Of a stretch of 64,000 nt of DNA, positions 58,002 to 64,000 are shown piece after piece (positions within the stretch are counted from its first letter, which is position 1; every line of letters begins with the position of its first letter). The stretch covers positions 803,001-867,000 of the forward strand of contig NZ_CP097562.1 of NCBI RefSeq assembly GCF_000487995.2, given 5' to 3'. The notes under the pieces were generated by a model that was not told where the DNA came from, made no database searches, and was given only the letters and a program-made list of their open reading frames with translations. This DNA comes from Mucispirillum schaedleri ASF457. GTDB taxonomy: Bacteria > Chrysiogenota > Deferribacteres > Deferribacterales > Mucispirillaceae. Position numbers and translations under genes: made by a program.

Positions 58002-59048
58002 TTATATTATTCCATCTTCTTTTAAAATATTTTCAAACTCTTTTAATAATATATCTTCATTAACTTTTTTTAAAATTGTGCCTTTTTTAAAAATAAGCCC
58101 CTGACATGTGCCGCCAGCTATACCATAATCTGCTTCCCGTGCTTCGCCGGGACCGTTTACAGCACAACCCATAACAGCAACAGTTACAAGCGATTTTGAG
58201 CATTGCAGCATATTTTCTACTTTCTGAGCTAAATCTATTAAATTAATTTCTGTTCTGCCGCATGTTGGACATGATATTATTTCAGGCCCTTTTCTTCTTA
58301 AATCAAGAGCAGATACTATCTGCCAGCCAGTTTTTACTTCCTCTACTGGCTCTCCAGTTAAGGATACCCTTAATGTATCACCTAAGCCAAGAGAAAGAAT
58401 TGAGCCTATGCCAACAGCGGATTTAATAGTGCCAGAAAAAAGTGTGCCTGCTTCTGTTACACCAACATGAAGCGGAGAATTATCCTGCTCTGCAAAAAGT
58501 TTATAAGCCTGAATAGTCATTGGAACAGAGCTTGACTTTAATGACACTTTAAAATTATCAAAATTCAAATCATATAAATATCTGATATTTCTTAAAGCTG
58601 ATTTTACAATAGCAGCTGCAGTTACACCATGATTTGCAAGAATATCTTTTTCCAGTGAGCCTGAATTAATACCAACTCTTATAGCAGCACCAGCTGCTTT
58701 TACTGCATCAGTTACAATTTTAAGCCTTTCAAACCCGCCTAGGTTACCGGGATTTATGCGTATACAGTCTGCTCCATATTCTACAGATTTAACTGCTAAT
58801 TTATAATCAAAATGAATATCTGCAATTAGTGGTATATGTATTTTATCTTTTATTTCTTTTAAAGCATAAGCAGCCTTTTCATCAGGCACTGCACAGCGGA
58901 TTATCTCACAGCCTGCATTTTCAAGCTCTAATATCTGCTGCACAGTAGCAGCAGCATCTCTGGTATCAGTATTTGTCATAGACTGAATAAGCACAGGATT
59001 ACCACCACCAATCAATACACTGCCAACTTTTATTACACGGCTTTTCAT
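58002..59048 (-). CDS. ispG: 4-hydroxy-3-methylbut-2-enyl diphosphate synthase
   Basis: Iron-sulfur enzyme of the non-mevalonate isoprenoid pathway. The 348 residues begin with the TIM-barrel KVGSVLIGGGNPVLIQSMTNTDTRD. The cluster-binding C-terminal part holds SCPTCGRTE (two Cys) and VMGCAVNGPGEAREADYG (third Cys). Typical short bacterial form. It heads the long minus-strand operon that runs through metal uptake, heme chaperone and LPS genes. Iron-sulfur demand gives a loose logic for the metal transporter next to it. Confidence 0.95.
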   Translation of the reverse strand: MKSRVIKVGSVLIGGGNPVLIQSMTNTDTRDAAATVQQILELENAGCEIIRCAVPDEKAAYALKEIKDKIHIPLIADIHFDYKLAVKSVEYGADCIRINPGNLGGFERLKIVTDAVKAAGAAIRVGINSGSLEKDILANHGVTAAAIVKSALRNIRYLYDLNFDNFKVSLKSSSVPMTIQAYKLFAEQDNSPLHVGVTEAGTLFSGTIKSAVGIGSILSLGLGDTLRVSLTGEPVEEVKTGWQIVSALDLRRKGPEIISCPTCGRTEINLIDLAQKVENMLQCSKSLVTVAVMGCAVNGPGEAREADYGIAGGTCQGLIFKKGTILKKVNEDILLKEFENILKEDGII

Positions 59049-59412
59049 TTAACTTCCTTTTATATAAATATAATTTTTACACTTTAACATAAATATATAA
59101 ATAAAAGCAACTTTTAATTTTAACTATGGCACTTCTATTTTTTGTGTAAGTCCAAAGTATATGAGTGCTTTACTATATGTATTTTGAATGTGGCAGCATT
59201 TTTATACTGCATATATTTTTGAAATACTAAAATATGTCTTCCTGAGTAAGTATCAGCGAGCAAAGGAACTATAAAACATCACCATTATAGATACTTCGCC
59301 TTTTAGGCTCAGTATGGCAAAAGTTGAAGTATATAAATATTTTACTTAACTTTATATATTTTTTAATGAAGTAACATTTTTATACTGCATATATATTATT
59401 AATACTAAAAAA
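59049..59412. repeat. Gap with repeat copies and the left arm of an inverted repeat
   Basis: No gene. About 59195-59312 matches the complement of 63840-63957 with only scattered differences, including the dispersed repeat core at 59285-59318. A part of this, AACATTTTTATACTGCATA, recurs directly at about 59373-59391. The right portion of this gap (59345-59393) also matches the complement of 63937-63985. Confidence 0.7.
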
Positions 59413-59438
59413 ACAGACAGAGAAAATTCTCTGCCTGT
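59413..59438 (-). terminator. Terminator of the phase-variable lipoprotein gene
   Basis: An 11-bp stem (59413-59423 with 59428-59438) with a 4-base loop. On the minus strand the single mismatch becomes a G-U pair and seven T follow, so it ends transcription of the lipoprotein gene whose stop is at 59477. Confidence 0.85.
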
Positions 59439-59476
59439 TGTTTTTGTCTTTATTACTTATTCACTTTTAGATAGGA

Positions 59477-60195
59477 TTAATTATTTTTTAATTCATATTT
59501 TATATCTTGGCTAAAATTATTAATCACTGGAGTATCATAAGGTGTATTAGGATCTAACTCAATAACATCATTACTTGTTTTTTTCATACGGATAACAGTA
59601 TCTGCTGGCATAACAGTTTTATCCGTTACCCTGCTAACTACTATTCCATCTTCTGCAACAGTAAAATTAAATGTATTTTTATCACTTTTTGTTTCGTCAA
59701 CTAATGTTTTTGCACTTCTGCCATATGTTCCTTTAATGTCATTACCAGCTGCAGCATTAATAGTAGTCTTACTTATTGCACTACTTGGTACTGTCGGAAA
59801 CTCTGTAAAATTATATGTTTTATCTGATGCAACAGATTGTATAATGGAAGAAGTATCAAATACTCCACCATTAATTTGAACTTTTGATATAACTTTAACT
59901 GAACCATTATCATTAACTTTGATTGTAGCTTGTCCTTTATGCTTAACTCCATCAGTATCTGGTTTATTACATTTTTTAGCCTCTGCTCCAATATATGTTG
60001 CAACCATAGAACAATCTGTTGTTAATGTTTCTACCTTAGCATCAACATAGAAAAACTCAATATTATATGTCCCTTCCAAAGACTTAAGTGTTACAGGGTC
60101 TGTTAAGTCTATACCACTGTCACTACTGGAATCATCACTGCATCCAGTAACTAAAAATACAAGTAAAATACTTGTTAAAATAAAAACTTTTTCAT
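59477..60195 (-). CDS. Surface lipoprotein, start codon one base out of frame (phase-off or broken)
   Basis: The ATG at 60195, seven bases after GGAGG, opens MKKFLF and hits a stop after six codons. One more A in the A5 run right after ATG would give MKKVFILTSILLVFLVTGC, a textbook lipoprotein signal peptide with lipobox VTGC, continuing without interruption for about 240 residues. The mature protein starts with a Ser/Asp-rich linker (SDDSSSDSG), then a beta-rich domain with two Cys. The last part (residues about 100-200) has no known family. The present frame is open only from a TTG at 60079, which would remove the signal. It has a strong promoter with a C10 tract and a clear terminator. Either a phase-off gene or a recent pseudogene. 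Confidence 0.7.
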
Positions 60196-60223
60196 TGTAT
60201 TCCTCCGTTAAAAAATTTTTGCC

Positions 60224-60251
60224 ATTATAACGGGGGGGGGGATTTTGTCAA
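60224..60251 (-). promoter_or_regulatory. Consensus sigma70 promoter with a C10 tract in the spacer
   Basis: On the minus strand, TTGACA (60246-60251) and TATAAT (60224-60229) are both perfect. The 16-base spacer between them includes ten consecutive C (60232-60241). The -10 lies about 30 bases before the lipoprotein ATG. Loss or gain of one or two C would move spacing away from or to the 17-base optimum, the mechanism known for Neisseria porA and opc. Confidence 0.8.
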
Positions 60252-60377
60252 TTACAATCAACAATATTCAACAAAATATAGTTATTTGTTAAATTTTAAT
60301 ATTTTTCGGACATTACGGACACTTATATTTTTATTCTCCATATTATAGCTGATAAATTACTTTTTAGGAGCAATAAT

Positions 60378-60935
60378 ATGACAAATATGCAAAACTTAAT
60401 TGAAAGAATAAGAATAAAAATTAATGATACAGCTTCTTTTGAGTTTCAAGATAATGAGCTTTTATCATATATTCATGAAGGATTATCTATGCTTGAAATG
60501 CTGATGTTATCTAATAAAGTGCAGTTTAATATTACATATCTTTACACTGCTTCATCAATATGCCCTGTGCCAGAAGATATGCTTGAAATACATAAAATAG
60601 TATCTGATAACAAAGAAATGCCACTTAAAGATGTAACTGATTTATCCTATGGTTATTATATTTTAAATAATAGTATTATTCTTCCATGTGCTAATGCTGA
60701 AATATATTATATTAAGGAATTTGAAAGATGTAATATTAGTGATGATATAAATCTTCCAAATATTTATATAGAGTATCTTTATAATAATGCAGTAATCAAA
60801 GCCCTTTCAAGATTAGAGTTTAATATGGAAAATGAAAAAAATGAACTTATGCAGCTTTCTTCTTTAATTATTAAAACTGCACTTCATAAAAACAGCATAT
60901 ATCAAATGAAAAGATATAACGGGTATGCTTTATGA
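60378..60935 (+). CDS. Phage head-tail connector/adaptor-like protein
   Basis: A 185-residue helical protein. Layout and motifs (LIERIRIKINDTASFEFQDNELLSYIHEGL at the start; FNMENEKNELMQLSSL near the end) resemble small adaptor proteins that join portal and tail in phages such as P22 gp4. It is preceded by TTAGGAGC and overlaps the next gene by ATGA. No portal, capsid or terminase gene is nearby. Assignment by pattern only; a structure search would test it. Confidence 0.5.
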   Translation: MTNMQNLIERIRIKINDTASFEFQDNELLSYIHEGLSMLEMLMLSNKVQFNITYLYTASSICPVPEDMLEIHKIVSDNKEMPLKDVTDLSYGYYILNNSIILPCANAEIYYIKEFERCNISDDINLPNIYIEYLYNNAVIKALSRLEFNMENEKNELMQLSSLIIKTALHKNSIYQMKRYNGYAL

Positions 60936-63079
60936 AAAAATCATCATATCATTCAAAAAACAGTGTATTAAAACTATATAAACCAATAGGTGGTATGTGT
61001 AACACCATAAGTGGCGAATATATAAAAGATAATCAGGCTTGCAGTATAAGTGGTGTTATATATAATGAAGATACAAATACATTTCAAGGCTCACCAGCTT
61101 ATAAATCAGTATCTTCTTTTGCAGGCAGAAAGTTTGCAAGGCTTTTCAATGTAGAATATAACGGAAAAAATGCTGTTTTTGCAACTTATGCAGGCGGCAT
61201 TGCAAATATTACTGAAAATAAATATTATCAAGTAGAAACAGGTATAACACCAACTGATATTATATATAACCAAGACGGGCTTTATATTTCATCTTCATCA
61301 AATGTATATCATCTAAATCCAAATGGAGAGCTTACTAAAATAGCTTTTTCATTTGCACCATTTATGTGGCAGAGAATATCTGCAAGGCAGAGTGTGGATA
61401 CTCTTACAAATGCAGCTGCTTATTATGGAGATAAAATATATTTCAGTGACAGCCGCGGAACTGGTTATATGTCTATAGATGGAAAAAATGTAAAAATATT
61501 AAATCATGAAATAAAAGTAATTGAATTTTTCCCATGCAGCAATACTCTTTATGCCTGCGATGCAACTGATATATATACAATATCGGGAGATGAATTTATA
61601 CACTTTTTAAATTTTTCACATCTTGGTTTAAAAGTCAGAGTGTGTGCATCTACTGCTTACAGCTTATTAATTTTAGATTACAATACAGCTTATGAAATAT
61701 ATGAGATAAATACTTTAACAAAAGCAATTAAAAAATATAATGTTAATGCTTTAAAAGGACTTGGCACTTACGGCATAAAATATTTAAGGGTTATTGATAA
61801 CAAGTTTTATTTATTAGTTAATGAAACTGATGCACTGTTTTCAAATAATACTGCATCTCTTTACAGGCTCTCATTTAACGGCAAAGAATATAATATTGCA
61901 GAAAGATTATTTGAAAACTATACCATAAAAAATTTTTTACAAGATGTTTTTTATATCAATTCTAAACTAATATGCTATTTTGGCTCAATTAATGAAAACT
62001 CTGCATTAAATGATACAATAGAGCTTTATGAATGCAGCAGGGAAATGTTAGTCTATCTTGATTATTCAAACAGTCCTGCAAATGCTGCAGCTGCTCAAAA
62101 ACTTTCTGTTAAAGGAAACAGGCTTTATTGTGCAAATAATTATGGCATGTATTATGTTGACATTTTACCATCAGATGAAAATATCCCATGTCTTTTAGTG
62201 CAGAATGGCAGGCTTATAGTGCCGCAGAACTCTAATTTATATTTCAGTGGTGCAGGTGATTTTTATAACTGGTCATGGAATACTGACAGTGACGCACAGT
62301 TTATAGAAATTGGATATAAAGACGGCGGCAGAATAATTTATACTGCCCTTGTGCTTGACAGTATTATTGTTTTTAAAGATAACGGCAGTATATACAGGCT
62401 TGCAGGCAGTTATCCTTACTGGACTGTATCAAAACTTGGCGAAATAGATAAACTTACCACAAAAGCTATTGTATATGGCTCTGAAATCATTTTTGGAGCA
62501 TCTTTTGGCATAAAAAAAATAGGAGTTACAGAATATTATGGTGATTTTTTCTTATCTGATTACCAGCAGTATATTCATGACAAAAATATATCAGATGTAA
62601 GCCTGTGTTCAGAAAGAAACACTATTATTTTTATAAATAATGAATATATTTTTGAATACAGCAGTATTTTAAAAGGATTTACTGTTTATAAAAATAATTT
62701 AACAGATAAATTAATGCAGATTATTGAAATATATGAAAATAATAATACATATTCCAGCTATGGATTAGATATAAATGGCAGGCTTTATAAAGCAGATAAA
62801 AATATGCGTAACAGCATAGATGTAAAATATAAAGAAATTAAAAACAATCAAGATATTTTAATTAAATCAATTACTGTTTTTACACCAATGTTAAAAACTA
62901 ACAAAATATTTAAATTAAGTATAAATGAATATAATAACACATTTACTTTAAAGGCTGATAGAATACGCCATAAATATTTTATTTTAAAAAGATTAAATAA
63001 CTTGCAAATAAAATTATCCCATAATGGTGATTTTTTTATAGATAATATTTTTATAGAATACTCCACTATTGGAGAATAA
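60932..63079 (+). CDS. Phage tail/stabilisation-like beta-propeller protein
   Basis: A 715-residue protein made of repeated short beta strands. NLYFSGAGDFYNW (about residues 434-447), SIIVFKDNGSIYRLAG and EIIFGASFGIKKIG match the propeller body of podovirus tail-tube or P22 gp10-like proteins, in which a (Y/F)FS-x-x-GD-x-x-(D/N)W motif and an FF-x-x-GS(I/V)Y motif are frequent. There is no signal peptide. Overlap with the upstream gene indicates a coupled operon. The Asn/Ile-rich composition matches the host genome, arguing for long residence. Confidence 0.6.
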   Translation: MKKSSYHSKNSVLKLYKPIGGMCNTISGEYIKDNQACSISGVIYNEDTNTFQGSPAYKSVSSFAGRKFARLFNVEYNGKNAVFATYAGGIANITENKYYQVETGITPTDIIYNQDGLYISSSSNVYHLNPNGELTKIAFSFAPFMWQRISARQSVDTLTNAAAYYGDKIYFSDSRGTGYMSIDGKNVKILNHEIKVIEFFPCSNTLYACDATDIYTISGDEFIHFLNFSHLGLKVRVCASTAYSLLILDYNTAYEIYEINTLTKAIKKYNVNALKGLGTYGIKYLRVIDNKFYLLVNETDALFSNNTASLYRLSFNGKEYNIAERLFENYTIKNFLQDVFYINSKLICYFGSINENSALNDTIELYECSREMLVYLDYSNSPANAAAAQKLSVKGNRLYCANNYGMYYVDILPSDENIPCLLVQNGRLIVPQNSNLYFSGAGDFYNWSWNTDSDAQFIEIGYKDGGRIIYTALVLDSIIVFKDNGSIYRLAGSYPYWTVSKLGEIDKLTTKAIVYGSEIIFGASFGIKKIGVTEYYGDFFLSDYQQYIHDKNISDVSLCSERNTIIFINNEYIFEYSSILKGFTVYKNNLTDKLMQIIEIYENNNTYSSYGLDINGRLYKADKNMRNSIDVKYKEIKNNQDILIKSITVFTPMLKTNKIFKLSINEYNNTFTLKADRIRHKYFILKRLNNLQIKLSHNGDFFIDNIFIEYSTIGE

Positions 63080-63096
63080 ATGAACGGAGAAAAATT

Positions 63097-63432
63097 ATGA
63101 GTTTTTGGGAAGGATTTAATAAACTTCTTTTTGGAGAAAACAAGGCAGGCTCAAAACAGAAAGAGCAGTATGATAAATTAGCAAATTATGATAACAGAGT
63201 GGAAGATTTTGAAAGTTTAAGTGGAAATGTTATAAATGAAATGGCAAACCGTGGAATAATCAATTCTTCTGTTACTGGAAAAGCCTTAGGCAGTGCTGTG
63301 GCAGAAGCTGAAAATAATTACTGGAACGACCAAATGAAATTATTAGGTTACAGCTATGGCACAGATAAAAAAGGTATAGCAGAAGATTTATCATCAACTT
63401 TTACAAAAAGCTTTGTAAAAAGCATATTTTAA
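63097..63432 (+). CDS. Small phage-like structural protein
   Basis: A 111-residue protein starting MSFWEGFNKLLFGENKAGS, with the segment MANRGIINSSVTGKALGSAVAEAENNYW. Short proteins with a RG(I/L)xNSS motif occur beside tail or internal virion proteins in podoviruses. Third gene of the phage-like run, 17 bases after the propeller gene, GGAGAAA ribosome-binding site. After its stop only repeats follow. Confidence in coding is fair, in function low. Confidence 0.5.
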   Translation: MSFWEGFNKLLFGENKAGSKQKEQYDKLANYDNRVEDFESLSGNVINEMANRGIINSSVTGKALGSAVAEAENNYWNDQMKLLGYSYGTDKKGIAEDLSSTFTKSFVKSIF

Positions 63433-64000
63433 AGCATTTCATAAAAAAATGTCCGCCCTGCAATGCAGAGCGGACAATATATCAATGCAGTTACTTCACA
63501 GTATGGCAGTAAATATTCCAGTAATTTACTTTCAGACGGGACTTCCTGTCCCTACATTAGTCTTACTGAGCCTAAAAGGCGAAGTATATTGATTTATCCT
63601 TTATTTTCAAATTCGTCCATGAATTTGAAAAAATACGCTTGGTCGCAGTAAATGCTCCCGTCGCTTACTTTCAGACGGGACTTCCTGTCCCTTACATTGT
63701 CATACCGAGCCAAAGGCGAAGTATATTGATTTATCCTTTATTTTCAAATTCATCCATGAATTTGAAAAAACACGCTTGGTCGCAGTAAATGCTCCCGTCG
63801 CTTACTTTCAGACGGGACTTCCTGTCCCTTACATTGTCATACCGAGCCAAAGGCGAAGTATCTATAATAGTAATGTTTTATAGTTCCTTTGTTCGTTGAT
63901 ACTCACTTAGGAATACATATTTTAGTATTTCAAAAATGTATGCAGTATAAAAATGTTACTTCATTAAAAAATATACAAAGTTAAATAAAGTATTCATACA
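63433..64000. repeat. 137-139-bp tandem repeats and right arm of the inverted repeat
   Basis: No gene. Two full units and a partial third start at 63526, 63665 and 63802 (periods 139 and 137). Each unit contains CTTTCAGACGGGACTTCCTG with a GGGAC...GTCCC hairpin, the dispersed repeat core (AAAGGCGAAGTAT), and a perfect hairpin AAATTCATCCATGAATTT. The last copy joins the inverted-repeat arm 63840-63957. A short open frame at 63463-63651 is translated repeat only. Confidence 0.75.

Noticed and set aside
60378-63432. Complete prophage
   Set aside because: No integrase, terminase, portal, capsid, lysis or attachment sites are visible; only three structural-like genes are present.
63433-63900. Possible CRISPR array
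   Set aside because: Units are 137-139 bases, nearly identical throughout, with no variable spacers and no cas genes nearby.

Overview
The window is a low-GC chromosome segment from a Gram-negative anaerobic or microaerophilic bacterium. It carries lipid A and LPS genes (lpxK, heptosyltransferase-like GT9, msbA-like), a tetraheme c-type cytochrome, chemoreceptors, futalosine/ubiquinone-type prenyltransferase genes with ubiX, NhaB, and outer-membrane lipoproteins. The gene content and the very AT-rich intergenic DNA resemble host-associated Deferribacterota (Mucispirillum-like). That assignment is inference from gene style, not from a search. No rRNA, tRNA or CRISPR array was seen. Layout, left to right: (1) 0.2-3.4 kb: a chemoreceptor and one intact IS481-type insertion sequence. 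(2) 3.7-8.3 kb: nhaB-larE-outer-membrane protein operon, panD, and a divergent TSUP permease. (3) 8.8-15.4 kb: fructose-bisphosphate aldolase with a flavoprotein, then a long minus-strand run hemE-hemH-ubiA/mqnP-ubiX followed by small membrane and coiled-coil proteins and a HigA-like fragment. (4) 15.7-25.3 kb: serA on the plus strand, then ligA, a U32 peptidase, and a set of envelope proteins (lipoproteins, PorV-like barrel, MltB) on the minus strand. (5) 25.6-38.6 kb: rpe, a lone receiver protein, and a polyglucan operon. The operon holds a nucleotidyltransferase/pseudo-mutase fusion, three GH57 enzymes, galT, a GT5 glycogen synthase and a DUF4912 protein. It looks like a complete GH57-based route for making, branching and remodelling glycogen. 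(6) 39.2-45.7 kb: AhpD-like protein, second chemoreceptor, an FGE-like/TPR protein, and a dicarboxylate or amino-acid symporter. (7) 46-59 kb: an aminotransferase, then a long minus-strand operon of ispG, a metal ABC transporter (binding protein, ATPase, two permeases), NUDIX, hemW, cytochrome c, msbA, GT9, GT2 and lpxK. (8) 59.2-64 kb: an unusual island bounded by inverted copies of a ~118 bp repeat. It contains a surface lipoprotein whose consensus promoter has a C10 tract in its spacer and whose start codon is one base out of frame, plus a three-gene phage-tail-like module. Two further themes run across the window. First, a dispersed palindromic repeat family fills most long intergenic gaps and even supplies the C-terminus of one lipoprotein. 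Second, two 10-base G/C homopolymer tracts sit at regulatory positions: one between -35 and -10 of the lipoprotein gene, one between the ribosome-binding site and start codon of the second chemoreceptor. Both are strong candidates for phase-variable expression and are the most interesting signals here.
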